Part shown: positions 8,589 to 17,403 of the stretch, one piece after another
Numbering within the stretch: position 1 is the stretch's first letter
How the letters are laid out: the number at the start of each line of letters is the position of its first letter
Source of the DNA: SIG299 sp964544055
Lineage (GTDB): Bacteria > Bacillota > Clostridia > Lachnospirales > Lachnospiraceae
Direction: 5' to 3'
NCBI GenBank assembly: GCA_964544055.1
Contig: CAZJAA010000007.1
Span: forward strand, 22,638-86,637
Length of the DNA stretch: 64,000 bases
Made by a program: the position numbers and the translations under genes
Notes under the pieces: model-generated
The model's input: only the letters and a program-made list of their open reading frames with translations
Told to the model about the DNA's origin: nothing
Database searches by the model: none

Positions 8589-8613
8589 TAAATATTACGA
8601 AATATACTATAAT
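8585..8613 (+). promoter_or_regulatory. Strong sigma-A promoter of the 6S RNA
   Basis: TTGATA at 8585-8590, exactly 17 bases, then perfect TATAAT at 8608-8613. The -35 overlaps the stop codon of the histidine kinase. No coding start follows, which fits an RNA gene beginning near 8620. Confidence 0.75.
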
Positions 8614-8620
8614 AAACCTA

Positions 8621-8815
8621 TCAAGGTTCTTATCCTAGAGTGTGCGATACTCCCTGTTATTTTGAACCTACATTACATTAAAAGGGATTCCAATATCTTT
8701 AAGCGGATGTCAGGCCTCCAATATGCAGTGGAAGGCAGAAGCTTATTTGAGGTTACCCACCTAGCTTTAGCTAGGAGTCAAAATACGGGAACCGGCATTC
8801 CGGGATAAGAACAAA
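8621..8815 (+). ncRNA. ssrS: Probable 6S RNA
   Basis: Noncoding transcript of about 195 nt that would bind sigma-A RNA polymerase in stationary phase. Evidence: a strong promoter directly upstream; closing stem from GTTCTTATCC (8626-8635) and GGATAAGAAC (8803-8812); a second pairing of CCCTG/TATTTTGA with TCAAAATA/CGGG that frames an internal bubble; and an irregular long hairpin with a purine-rich apex. Length and a long rod with a central bubble are typical of 6S RNA. There is no open reading frame. The assignment rests on architecture rather than on a database search; a covariance search against Rfam RF00013 would settle it. Confidence 0.65.
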
Positions 8816-8946
8816 AGAAAATCAGACTACATAAGAAGCCTCTGTAAAAACAGACTGTGCTGAATTACTCAAGAAGGAACAGTCAATTGTTCTTCTAATT
8901 TACCAAAAGAAAATCATACGAAAACACATAGGAAAAGATACACAGG

Positions 8947-8975
8947 AAAAGGGGCTGCTTTACAGCCCCTTTATT
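8947..8975. terminator. Intrinsic terminator
   Basis: AAAAGGGGCTG / CAGCCCCTTTA stem-loop with loop CTTTA and U-rich flank on plus; the A-run on the other side also gives a usable U-tract on minus. It lies 130 bases after the 6S RNA and just after the small minus-strand frame. Confidence 0.8.
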
Positions 8976-8996
8976 TCTGTTCTGATAGGTTCGCTT

Positions 8997-9107
8997 TTAA
9001 ATTTCGAAACCACCTTTTCTTTTTTCAACTTCATTCTCCCTGTAATAAAGCAGCAAAAATAAAAGTGACATGCAAATCCAGTAAATCCTTCTGACTGCAA
9101 TTTTCAT
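8997..9107 (-). CDS. Candidate 36-residue membrane peptide
   Basis: Short frame with ATG at 9107 preceded by AAGGA at a 7-base spacing. The peptide is basic at the N terminus (MKIAVRRIYW), then hydrophobic (ICMSLLFLLLYY), then charged (RENEVEKRK), so it would be a single-span, N-in peptide. A terminator stem follows at 8947-8975. Nothing in the sequence names a function. It could be a chance frame; conservation in relatives would decide. Confidence 0.35.
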   Translation of the reverse strand: MKIAVRRIYWICMSLLFLLLYYRENEVEKRKGGFEI

Positions 9108-9201
9108 TACTGAATCCTTACATGATGCTTTAACTGGAAGTTTTCATCGTTAGAGCAAAGATACATGATACCGCTTCCGATTTTTCCTAAGGTATAGAAA
9201 G

Positions 9202-9236
9202 AAACCAGGGTTATCAAATAGACTCCCCTGGTTTTT
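9202..9236. terminator. Intrinsic terminator downstream of dapB
   Basis: AAACCAGGG / CCCTGGTTT arms with a 15-base loop. T-run on plus (TTTTT) and a weaker one on minus (TTTCTTTC). As dapB ends at 9271 on minus, it most likely ends the dapA-dapB transcript. Confidence 0.7.
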
Positions 9237-9270
9237 AACACAATATGCAATTTGCTCTCCTGTATAAAAT

Positions 9271-10029
9271 TTATAAATTGATAACATCCTTCATGCTGTA
9301 CATTCCGGCAGGCTTTCCCGCCAGAAACTTTGCAGCCGACACCGCACCCTTACCAAAGATTGCCTTGGAATATGCTGTGTGCTTTAATTCGATGACCTCG
9401 TCGGTTCCGGCAAAGATTACCTCATGCTCGCCGACAATGCTGCCACCGCGTACCGCACTGATGCCAATTTCCTTTTTGTTGCGTTTTACACGCTCTGCGG
9501 AGCGGTCATACTTGTAAGTATATTCGTTGTTCAATGCTTCGTTGATAGCATCTGCCAGAGCAAGTGCCGTGCCGGACGGTGCATCCACCTTCTGGTTATG
9601 ATGCTTTTCTACCAATTCCACATCAAAGTCTGCCGCTGAAAGCACCTTTGCCGCAGCCTGCACCAGATTGAGCAGAAGGTTAATTCCAAGTGACATATTG
9701 GCAGAGCGCAGAATTGCAACCTTTTCTGATGCCTCTTTGATTTTTGCCACCTGTTCGTCTGTGTAACCGGTAGTGCAGAGTACCAATGGAAGCTGCTTTG
9801 CAATTCCGACGGATAAAATATCGTCCAGTGCAACCGGGGAAGAAAAGTCTATCACAACATCTGCTTCCACATTACACTCTGTAATTTTTTTAAATACCGG
9901 ATACGCATCCTGTATTTCTCCTGAAATATCCACACCGGCTACAATTTCTGCATTTGCATCTTCTTTTACCAACTGGCTGATTACACGACCCATTTTACCG
10001 TTGCAGCCACACATAATGATTTTTTTCAT
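9271..10029 (-). CDS. dapB: 4-hydroxy-tetrahydrodipicolinate reductase
   Basis: 252-residue cytoplasmic enzyme that reduces the DapA product to tetrahydrodipicolinate with NAD(P)H, on the way to diaminopimelate and lysine. The N terminus has the dinucleotide-binding loop GCNGKMGRVI. The signature EKHHNQKVDAPSGTAL (about 150-165) has the catalytic His pair, a Lys and the substrate-binding PSGT loop. Start at 10029 chosen because GGAGG lies 11 bases before it; the ATG at 10038 is only 2 bases from that sequence, and a longer frame to 10086 lies within a hairpin. It follows dapA in the same operon, separated by 86 bases holding a dispersed hairpin. Confidence 0.95.
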   Translation of the reverse strand: MKKIIMCGCNGKMGRVISQLVKEDANAEIVAGVDISGEIQDAYPVFKKITECNVEADVVIDFSSPVALDDILSVGIAKQLPLVLCTTGYTDEQVAKIKEASEKVAILRSANMSLGINLLLNLVQAAAKVLSAADFDVELVEKHHNQKVDAPSGTALALADAINEALNNEYTYKYDRSAERVKRNKKEIGISAVRGGSIVGEHEVIFAGTDEVIELKHTAYSKAIFGKGAVSAAKFLAGKPAGMYSMKDVINL

Positions 10030-10060
10030 ATTCTGCATTTCCTCCTTGCTGAAAAAGAAC

Positions 10061-10086
10061 ATGGAATGTGCCGAAACACATTCCAT
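10061..10086 (-). repeat. Dispersed hairpin repeat, copy B (between dapA and dapB)
   Basis: Perfect 10-bp stem ATGGAATGTG / CACATTCCAT with a 6-base loop. It sits 31 bases before the dapB start in the direction of transcription. Same core as copies at 2691, 41826 and 46202. No T-run follows. Confidence 0.65.
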
Positions 10087-10115
10087 TTTCCGGCATATTG
10101 CCGGATAGATTCTAT

Positions 10116-11003
10116 TTACTTTACAATACCAACTTTCTTAAGTTCTTCGAAAAGAACCTTTGCATGCTCTTCTTCCATTTCACTGAGCGGCATACGCATT
10201 GGACCAACTTCCATGCCCATCAGATTTAATGCTTTCTTTACCGGAATTGGATTTACCTCGCTAAACAGTGCACGAACCAGCGGAAGATACTTCATCTGCA
10301 GTTCCAGGCTACCCTTAACATCACCAGCCAGATACTTTGCGCAAATATCGTGGGTATCACGAGGTGCCACGTTGGAGAGCACGGAAATAACGCCCTTACC
10401 GCCAATGGACATCATTGGTGTAATCAGTCCGTCCTCGCCGGAATAAATGTCAATGTCGCCCTGACAAGCTTCCAGGGTTTCCATGGTCTGCGGAAGATTT
10501 CCTGTAGCATCCTTCATGGCAACAATGTTGTCATATTCCCTAATCATTGCTGCTGCTGTTGCCGGGAGAATGTTGCAGCCGGTTCTTCCCGGAATGTTAT
10601 ATAAAATAAGAGGAATATCTACAGCTTTTGCGATGGCACCGAAGTGGTTAATCAGCCCCTTCTGGGTTGCCTTATTGTAATATGGAGTTACTACCAAAGC
10701 AGCGTCTGCACCTGCTTTTTCTGCCTCCTTTGTCAGGAAAATGGCTGTTTCTGTACAGTTGGAACCGGTGCCTGCCACCACAGGGATTCTCTTTGCCGTT
10801 TTCTGTACTGCATAACGGATGCATTCCAAATGCTCCTCATGGGTTAATGTGGATGCCTCGCCTGTGGTACCGACAATAACGATACTGTCTGTTCCGTTTT
10901 CCACCTGAAAATCAATCAGCTCTCCAAGCTTATCAAAATTAATGTCTCCGTTTTCTTTAAATGGTGTAACAATGGCTACACCTGCGCCTGTAAAAATTGC
11001 CAT
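10116..11003 (-). CDS. dapA: 4-hydroxy-tetrahydrodipicolinate synthase
   Basis: 295-residue TIM-barrel aldolase that condenses pyruvate with aspartate semialdehyde, the first committed step to lysine and diaminopimelate. Seen: GTTGEAST (proton relay Thr pair, ~44-51), YNIPGRTG (Tyr ~133) and the Schiff-base Lys in MKDATGN (~161). Length matches the family. ATG at 11003 follows GGAGG by about 8 bases. First gene of a dapA-dapB unit with its own promoter at 11038-11067. No lysine riboswitch fits in the short leader. Confidence 0.97.
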   Translation of the reverse strand: MAIFTGAGVAIVTPFKENGDINFDKLGELIDFQVENGTDSIVIVGTTGEASTLTHEEHLECIRYAVQKTAKRIPVVAGTGSNCTETAIFLTKEAEKAGADAALVVTPYYNKATQKGLINHFGAIAKAVDIPLILYNIPGRTGCNILPATAAAMIREYDNIVAMKDATGNLPQTMETLEACQGDIDIYSGEDGLITPMMSIGGKGVISVLSNVAPRDTHDICAKYLAGDVKGSLELQMKYLPLVRALFSEVNPIPVKKALNLMGMEVGPMRMPLSEMEEEHAKVLFEELKKVGIVK

Positions 11004-11037
11004 ATGGATATCCTCCTCCTTCTTTCCAGTCGTCCGT

Positions 11038-11067
11038 ATTGTAACACTCCTGCTTGGGCTTTGTCAA
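11038..11067 (-). promoter_or_regulatory. Sigma-A promoter of dapA-dapB
   Basis: On minus: TTGACA (11067-11062), 18-base spacer, TACAAT (11043-11038), 35 bases before the dapA start codon. Confidence 0.7.
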
Positions 11068-11111
11068 CTGCTTCGTACACATCTATTAATAACTATTCTG
11101 CTTTTCCGGTT

Positions 11112-12884
11112 TTATGAATTTGCACCCGCCAGCTGAAGCTCATACAATTTTTTATAAATTCCGTCCTGCAAAAGCAGTTCCTGATGCGTTCCCGTTTCAC
11201 GGATGCGCCCCTTGTGCATTACCATGATTTTATCTGCATGCTGAATGGTAGACAGTCGATGTGCTACCATAATCGTTGTGCGGTTTAGCATCAGTTTTTC
11301 CAGAGCCTCCTGAATGAGCTGCTCCGTTTCGGTATCAATGTTTGCGGTAGCCTCGTCCATCACAAGGATTGCCGGGTCATAGGCAAGGGTTCTTGCAAAG
11401 GAAATCAGCTGACGCTGACCTGCGGAAAGGGTAGCTCCCCGCTCAGTTACAGGCTCGTCATAGCCATGCTCCAGCTGCCGGATAAAACCGTCCGCATTGA
11501 CATAGCAGGCTGCCTCCCTGATATCCTCTTCGGAAATGCCCTCATTTTTTAAGCGGATATTGCTCTTGATGTCACCGGTAAACATAAACACATCCTGCTG
11601 CACCTGCCCAATGGCACTGCGCAGCTCATCTGTGCTCATATCCCTGATATTCACGCCGTCAATGGTGATGGTACCCTTCTGAATGTCATAATATCTGCCA
11701 ATGAGGTTCAGAATCGAAGACTTTCCGGCACCGGTCGCACCAACAAAGGCAACCCTCTGTCCTGGCTCAATCGTAAAGCTGACATCCTTTAAAATCCAAT
11801 CCTCCCCCTGATAGGCAAACCAGACGTGGTCAAACACAATACGTCCTTTTACTTTTCCAAGTTCTACCGGATGCTCCGGATTTTTCACCATCGGCTCTTC
11901 GTCTAAAATCGTGAAGATTTTTTCTGCCGAAGCCATTGCCGACTGAAGCGTACCAAACTGTTCTGCCAGTTCCTGAATCGGGTCAAAGATGGAGCGGATG
12001 TAGTCAGAGAAAATATAAAGTGTACCTGCCGTAATTGCTCCATCCAGTACAATCGTGCTTCCGGCACCGAGAATAATACAGAGTGCCACAATCGATAAAA
12101 TGTACATCAGCGGACGGAAAATGGCAAAAACCATCATTTCGCGGTAGCTTGCGTGGAATAAATCCTTTGCCCGGTACTGGAACTCTTTGTTTTTTTCATA
12201 TTCCTTGGCAAAAATCTGAATGACCTTCATGCCGGAGAGGTGCTCGGAAAGATAGGTATTCAGAGCGGTTAATTTGGTTCTTACAATACGATAGGTCGTT
12301 TTGGAAATCGATTTGAACACAACGGTCAGCACCACAATCAGCGGCATCAGGCACAGAGCCAAAAGTGCAAGTTTGGCGTTTAGAATAAACATTACTGCCA
12401 TCAAACCGATGATTTTTGCAATGTTTTTGATAAGACGCACTAAAATCTGTGTGTACATCTCATTTAATGCTTCCACGTCATTTGTCACACGAGTAACGAT
12501 TTTACCAACCGGAGTAATGTCAAAAAAGCGCATGGACAGCTTATGAATGTGTTCAAAAACTTCCTGACGGATGTTATAGATAATCGTCTGTCCCGTCAGC
12601 TGCAAAATCCAGGTATTCAAAAAGTTGAACACAAAGCTTAATACCAGAAGAATAATATACTGGACACCTAAGCCTGCAATCTGACCAAAATCTGCCGATT
12701 TTGAAAATAAATCAATGGCTTCGCCGGTTAAAATTGGACGGTAAATTTCAATTAAAGTAATGCCTAGCACGAGCAGCAGGCAGATGAGAAACTGCCACCA
12801 GTACGGTGCTGCATAGCGCAGCAAACGACCCAAAACGTGTCCGTGCACGGATTCTTCCATAGAGGAAAGCTTCTTATCACTCAT
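11112..12884 (-). CDS. ABC exporter half-transporter, canonical ATPase site
   Basis: 590-residue half-transporter: six-helix membrane domain (about 30-330) and ABC domain (about 350-590). Walker A is GATGAGKSS, signature LSAGQRQL, and Walker B ends MDEAT with the catalytic Glu intact. Start at 12884 follows GGGAGG by 7 bases; the frame extends upstream without a ribosome binding site. The partner gene at 12901-14796 has a degenerate Walker B, so the two likely form an asymmetric heterodimer of the BmrCD/TM287-288 type. Substrate unknown: drugs, lipids or peptides are possible. The two genes are 16 bases apart. Confidence 0.9.
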   Translation of the reverse strand: MSDKKLSSMEESVHGHVLGRLLRYAAPYWWQFLICLLLVLGITLIEIYRPILTGEAIDLFSKSADFGQIAGLGVQYIILLVLSFVFNFLNTWILQLTGQTIIYNIRQEVFEHIHKLSMRFFDITPVGKIVTRVTNDVEALNEMYTQILVRLIKNIAKIIGLMAVMFILNAKLALLALCLMPLIVVLTVVFKSISKTTYRIVRTKLTALNTYLSEHLSGMKVIQIFAKEYEKNKEFQYRAKDLFHASYREMMVFAIFRPLMYILSIVALCIILGAGSTIVLDGAITAGTLYIFSDYIRSIFDPIQELAEQFGTLQSAMASAEKIFTILDEEPMVKNPEHPVELGKVKGRIVFDHVWFAYQGEDWILKDVSFTIEPGQRVAFVGATGAGKSSILNLIGRYYDIQKGTITIDGVNIRDMSTDELRSAIGQVQQDVFMFTGDIKSNIRLKNEGISEEDIREAACYVNADGFIRQLEHGYDEPVTERGATLSAGQRQLISFARTLAYDPAILVMDEATANIDTETEQLIQEALEKLMLNRTTIMVAHRLSTIQHADKIMVMHKGRIRETGTHQELLLQDGIYKKLYELQLAGANS

Positions 12885-12900
12885 TTTGTTTTCCTCCCTT

Positions 12901-14796
12901 CTAAACTGCTTCCAGCTGTTTTTCCAGCTGCTGCTTTTCGTATAATTTTGCATAAATTCCGTTCTGTGCAAGCAGTTCCTCATGGGTGCCGTATTCTGCC
13001 ATTGCACCTTCGTCAAGCACAAGAATACGGTCCGCATTCTGAATGGTGGAAATGCGGTGGGCAATGATAATGGTTGTCTTGCCCTGACGGTTTTCCTTTA
13101 AATTTTTCAAAATCTGCTCTTCGGTATCGGTATCTACCGCCGACAGTGAATCATCCAGAATCAGCACCGGAGCATTCTTCATCAGTGCTCGTGCAATGGA
13201 ACTACGCTGCTTCTGTCCACCGGAAACCGTCACACCGCGTTCTCCGACCATGGTGGAGTACTGGTGCGGAAATTCCATGATGTTTTCGTGGATGCAGGCA
13301 AGCTTTGCAGCTTTCTGGACTTCGTCCAAATCGTTGTATTCCTTGTCTGCCTGATTTTCCCGGTTGTAAAGCTCCTGCTCCAAATAAGCCTCTTCGCTTT
13401 CCCTGCGGTTTAAAAACAGCTTGTGCTTTAGCTTTTTCTGTGTTCCTTCTTTAAAATTACGCACGCCAAAGGCAATATTGGTCTGCAGTGTATCGGAAAA
13501 CAGGAAATTATCCTGCGGTACATAGGCAATCTGTTCGCGGAGTGTCTTTAACGGAATTTCGTTAATGTCGTGTCCGTCAAAGAAAATCATGCCATCCTCC
13601 ACGTTGTATAAATGCAGCAACAAGTTGGCAATCGTCGTTTTTCCGCTGCCGGTACGTCCTATAATTGCAAGCATACTGCCCTTTGGCACGGTAACATCGA
13701 TATTCTTTAACGCTTCCGGAAGTGCCTGTTTATAGCGGAAGCTTAGGCGGTTCAGACGAATGTCTCCGTTTAAGCCGGTAATCCGGCGGTTCGTTTTTTC
13801 TGTGTCCCTGATTTCCGACTGTTCGTCAAAAATGCTCTGGATACGGCTCATGGATGCAAGTCCCTGAGAAAACGTGTTAATGCTGTCACCAACAGCAATC
13901 ATCGGCCAGACGAGCGTACCAATGTACTGGTTAAACTCGACAAACTGTCCCGGAGTCATCATGCCCTGGGAAACCAGATAACCGCCATATAACAGGGTGA
14001 TGACGCTGGAAAAACCAATCAGCACTTCTAACAGCGGCCAGACAATGGCATTCAGCTTAACAACCCGCATATTTTTGTCTTTGTTGTTCCGGTTTGCCTT
14101 GGCAAACGATTTTAATTCTGCCTGCTCCTGCACAAATGCTTTGATGACACGGATACCGGAAATACTCTCCTGTACCTCATCTGTCAGGTCGGAAAATGCC
14201 TGCTGCTTTTCGTCAAAGCGTTTTTCCATGACCTTTCCGTAATAAATGCCGCCAAATAAAATAAACAGCATTGGTAAAACAGCAATCAGTGTAAGCTGCA
14301 GATTGATGTTCAAAATCATTTTGGCAAGTACCATAATGGTCATGATTACGGCATCAAACGTGGAAATAACCGCAGGACCTACTGCCATACGCACCGAGTT
14401 TAAATCATTCGTAAAATGTGCCATCAGATCACCGGTTTTGTTCTGGTTATAATAATTCATGGAAAGCCCGGTTAAATGGGAAAACATATCTTCCCGGATT
14501 TCCAGTTCAATTTTCCGGCAGCTTCCAAAAATAAAATATCTCCAGAAGAAACGACCGAGCATCAGAACCAGACCGACCAGAAGAATTAAGAACACATAAT
14601 ACAATGCACCCTTGAAATCCATGTCTCCAATCGTCAGGCCGTCGATAATTTTTCCTGTGTACTCCGGAATATAAAGGTTGACAAAATCCACCACAAACAG
14701 GGTGATAATTCCGCCCAGATACGCCAATTTATGCCTGTTGATGTATCTTAGAATCATCTTTGGAAAAGGCTTTTTTTCCTTTCTTTTGTTCTGCAT
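12901..14796 (-). CDS. ABC exporter half-transporter, degenerate ATPase site and inserted segment
   Basis: 631-residue half-transporter with six helices in the first ~320 residues and a C-terminal ABC domain. Walker A GRTGSGKTT, signature VSGGQKQR. Walker B reads LILDDSLSAVD, with Asp where the catalytic Glu normally is, marking the non-hydrolysing site of heterodimeric exporters. Between the Q loop and the signature there is an extra charged segment of ~45 residues (about 447-492, from NFKEGTQKK to ADKEYND) that is not usual in the family. Start at 14796 follows GGAG by 8 bases; ATG at 14808 overlaps that sequence. Functions with the gene at 11112. Confidence 0.9.
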   Translation of the reverse strand: MQNKRKEKKPFPKMILRYINRHKLAYLGGIITLFVVDFVNLYIPEYTGKIIDGLTIGDMDFKGALYYVFLILLVGLVLMLGRFFWRYFIFGSCRKIELEIREDMFSHLTGLSMNYYNQNKTGDLMAHFTNDLNSVRMAVGPAVISTFDAVIMTIMVLAKMILNINLQLTLIAVLPMLFILFGGIYYGKVMEKRFDEKQQAFSDLTDEVQESISGIRVIKAFVQEQAELKSFAKANRNNKDKNMRVVKLNAIVWPLLEVLIGFSSVITLLYGGYLVSQGMMTPGQFVEFNQYIGTLVWPMIAVGDSINTFSQGLASMSRIQSIFDEQSEIRDTEKTNRRITGLNGDIRLNRLSFRYKQALPEALKNIDVTVPKGSMLAIIGRTGSGKTTIANLLLHLYNVEDGMIFFDGHDINEIPLKTLREQIAYVPQDNFLFSDTLQTNIAFGVRNFKEGTQKKLKHKLFLNRRESEEAYLEQELYNRENQADKEYNDLDEVQKAAKLACIHENIMEFPHQYSTMVGERGVTVSGGQKQRSSIARALMKNAPVLILDDSLSAVDTDTEEQILKNLKENRQGKTTIIIAHRISTIQNADRILVLDEGAMAEYGTHEELLAQNGIYAKLYEKQQLEKQLEAV

Positions 14797-14823
14797 GAGT
14801 TTCTCCATTTCTAAGAACGTATT

Positions 14824-16449
14824 TTACATTCCTCTCTCTTTCTTTACTAATTCTTTGGTATATGCATGCTGCGGATGCTCAAACACCTCTGCGGTGCATC
14901 CCACTTCCACAATTTCGCCACGATACAGCACAATTACACGGTCGCAGATGCGCCGGATAACGTTCATATCATGGGAAACAAACAGGTAGGACATCCCATG
15001 CTCCTGCTTCAAACGGTATAAAAGCTCCAGAATCTGCTCCTGCACCGTAACGTCCAGAGCTGACACCGGTTCATCCAGAACTACAATATCCGGTTTCTGA
15101 ATCAGGGCTGCCGCAATCGCAATGCGCTGACGCTGTCCGCCGGAAAGTTCCCTGACATACCGTCCTGCATGCATTTCTTCTAATTCTACCTCTTTTAGTG
15201 CCTCTATGACAAGCCTTTTTCTTTCTTTTTTTGAAAAACTCCCTTGAATTTTTAACGGCTCTTCCAAAATCCATCCAATTTTTCTTGCCGGATTTAAACT
15301 GCCGTAAGGATCCTGAAATACCATCTGCGGACGACGAAGCCCCTCTGCAAAGGTAAGCGTTCCTTCTGTCAGGGGAAGCAGTCCGGTCACAGACTTTGAA
15401 ATGGTGGATTTTCCGGAACCGGATTCTCCAATCAGGCCGAGAATTTCTCCCTGGTATAATTCAAAGGAAACCTGATTTACCGCCCGCGTAACCTTTTCTT
15501 TTCCAAAAAAGTTTTTTTCTTTATATTCTATCACAGCATTTTGAAGCATAAACGCCGGAAGCTTTTCCGCTGTTTTCTCGTTTTCCTGTGTTTTCTCCGA
15601 AGTCAGCTGAGTATTTGTCAATGTAACATTTTTATCCTTGGCTGCCTCAAGAAGCTTTTTCGTGTAGTCTTCCTTTGGACTGGTGAAAATTTCTTCTGCC
15701 GTCCCGCGTTCCACCACACGACCATCCTTTAAGACAAGCACACGGTCGCACAGACGTGCCACAAGAGCAAGGTCATGGGAAATAAACAGAATCGATGTCT
15801 GATAGGCGTTCCGGTAATAATTTAAACGCTCCAGAATGACTTCCTGCGTAGCCGCATCCAGTGCCGTAGTCGGTTCATCTGCAATCAGAAGCTGCGGATG
15901 ATGAAGCATGGCAATCGCAATCATGACACGCTGCCGCTGCCCGCCGGAAAGCTGATGCGGATATTTTTTCAGAAGTTCTTCGGCAGGTTCCAGCCCTGCT
16001 TCCTCCAATGCCGCAATCACCCGCTCCCTGCGAAGCTTTTTATTTTTTTTATAGACTGCTGCCTCATGAAGCAGCAGACCCTCTTCCACCTGCTTTTCAA
16101 TGGTTAATACCGGATTTAATGAGGTCATCGGCTCCTGATACACCATGGCAATCCGATTTCCGCGAAGCTTCTGCCATTCCTCTTCTTTTTTTGACAGAAG
16201 GCTGCTTCCATCAAAGGTCATTTCCTCTGCCGTAATGTCCGTTCCTTCCGGCAGAAGATGCAGGATGGAAAGTGAGGATACGCTTTTTCCGGAACCGGAT
16301 TCTCCCACCAGACCTACAATCTGCCCGGCTGCCACGGATAAATCAATCCCATGTACCACTTCCTGCCTTTCTGCTACAGAAAAAATTCCGTTGAGATTCT
16401 TCTTTGCCGGAAATGAAATTTTTAAGTTTTTTATGGTAAGCAACGACAC
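14824..16449 (-). CDS. Fused double ATPase of peptide/nickel-type ABC importer (DppD-DppF)
   Basis: 541-residue protein with two complete ABC domains in tandem. Domain 1 (about 1-265): GESGSGKSVSS, LSGGQRQR and IADEPTTALD. Domain 2 (about 290-541): GESGSGKSTIS, LSGGQRQR and VLDEPVSALD. Both have intact catalytic residues. Such fusions (YejF/GsiA style) replace separate DppD and DppF and power import of oligopeptides or nickel chelates. The start is GTG at 16449, since no ATG fits and GGAGG lies 7 bases before it. Last gene of a four-gene importer operon (SBP, two permeases, this ATPase). Confidence 0.95.
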   Translation of the reverse strand: MSLLTIKNLKISFPAKKNLNGIFSVAERQEVVHGIDLSVAAGQIVGLVGESGSGKSVSSLSILHLLPEGTDITAEEMTFDGSSLLSKKEEEWQKLRGNRIAMVYQEPMTSLNPVLTIEKQVEEGLLLHEAAVYKKNKKLRRERVIAALEEAGLEPAEELLKKYPHQLSGGQRQRVMIAIAMLHHPQLLIADEPTTALDAATQEVILERLNYYRNAYQTSILFISHDLALVARLCDRVLVLKDGRVVERGTAEEIFTSPKEDYTKKLLEAAKDKNVTLTNTQLTSEKTQENEKTAEKLPAFMLQNAVIEYKEKNFFGKEKVTRAVNQVSFELYQGEILGLIGESGSGKSTISKSVTGLLPLTEGTLTFAEGLRRPQMVFQDPYGSLNPARKIGWILEEPLKIQGSFSKKERKRLVIEALKEVELEEMHAGRYVRELSGGQRQRIAIAAALIQKPDIVVLDEPVSALDVTVQEQILELLYRLKQEHGMSYLFVSHDMNVIRRICDRVIVLYRGEIVEVGCTAEVFEHPQHAYTKELVKKERGM

Positions 16450-16510
16450 AGGATTCCTCCTTTCTTGATGTACTCTCCGTATTTTCTGAAAAAAACCAAG
16501 GGCACATTCT

Positions 16511-17299
16511 TTACGTCCGATCTGCTGTTACAAAGCCAAGTCCCAAGGTCAGGGCAAGAATCGTAAGCCCCGGTGCCATGGCATACCACGGAGCAGACCA
16601 CAAAAAGCTCTGTGCCTCCGACAGCATTCTGCCAAGGCTTGGATCCGGCTGGGTAACACCAAGACCTAAATAACTCATGCCTGCCTCCGACAATACAGCA
16701 TTCTGAAAACCGACCAGCAGAGAGGTTTTTAAAACAGGCATACAATTTGGTAATATATGAAAAACAAGAATGCGAAAATTTCCGGCTCCCATGAGCTTTG
16801 CATTCCTGACATAGTCAAGTTCTTTCTGTACCAGTACTTCACTGCGCACCACGCGGGCAAAGCTCGGAATAAAAACAATTCCAAGCGCTGCAATCAGGTT
16901 ATAGGTGCCCGGACCAATGACTGCCACAAAGCAGATAGCCAGCAGGACACTTGGAAACGCCGCCAGCACATCATTCACCCGCATCAGCACGACATCCAGC
17001 CAGCCACCAAAATAAGCCGTAACAGAGCCAAGAAATACTCCTGCTCCGGCTCCGACAACAACCACACAGAATGCAATAAAAAAGCTGGTGGATGCGCCTT
17101 CCATAACACGGCTGAAAATATCACGGCCGAACTGGTCTGTTCCAAACAGGTATGCAAAGGACGGTGGCTGGTTTTTTTGAAGCACATTCATTTCATTCAC
17201 CGGATATGGTGTGTAAAACATACCCACAACTGCCAAAAGCAGCACCAGTCCAATGAGAAGATATCCAATGATTAAATGATAGTTTAACTTTTTTTTCAT
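16511..17299 (-). CDS. ABC importer permease, DppC/OppC type
   Basis: 262-residue inner-membrane subunit with about six helices. The EAA loop that contacts the ATPase is at RNAKLMGAGNFRILVFHILPN. The N terminus has the OppC_N feature (FGTDQFGRDIFSR, ~52-65). Start at 17299 follows GAGG by 11 bases. Partner of the permease at 17404 and the fused ATPase at 14824. Confidence 0.93.
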   Translation of the reverse strand: MKKKLNYHLIIGYLLIGLVLLLAVVGMFYTPYPVNEMNVLQKNQPPSFAYLFGTDQFGRDIFSRVMEGASTSFFIAFCVVVVGAGAGVFLGSVTAYFGGWLDVVLMRVNDVLAAFPSVLLAICFVAVIGPGTYNLIAALGIVFIPSFARVVRSEVLVQKELDYVRNAKLMGAGNFRILVFHILPNCMPVLKTSLLVGFQNAVLSEAGMSYLGLGVTQPDPSLGRMLSEAQSFLWSAPWYAMAPGLTILALTLGLGFVTADRT

Positions 17300-17310
17300 G
17301 TCACACTAAT

Positions 17311-17378
17311 CCTCATTTCTGAGCGACTTTGTCGCAAACAAGGCGACAGGAAATTCGCACAGGCGATTTCTTGTCTGC
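17311..17378 (-). repeat. Intra-operon leader repeat (GTCGCTCAGAAA type), copy 1
   Basis: About 67 bases between the two permease genes. On minus it contains small hairpin GCGACAAAGTCGC, then CTCAGAAATGAGGAT just before the dppC-type start. A copy of about 70 percent identity lies at 44137-44190 between rmlB and rmlD-rmlC. Both are inside operons, on the same side of the following gene. Confidence 0.5.
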
Positions 17379-17403
17379 CATCAAGGGCTATTTGCTTTCC
17401 GTT

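Larger units (their letters stand above)
8816..9270. other. Gap between 6S RNA and dapB
   Basis: About 455 bases. It holds an imperfect hairpin near 8871-8897, a terminator at 8947-8975, a candidate 36-codon membrane peptide (minus, 8997-9107) and a terminator stem at 9202-9236. The rest has no coding or RNA signal that I can support. Confidence 0.55.

Noticed and set aside
11004..11111. Lysine riboswitch upstream of dapA
   Set aside because: The promoter lies only 35 bases before the start codon, leaving no room for the ~170-nt aptamer.
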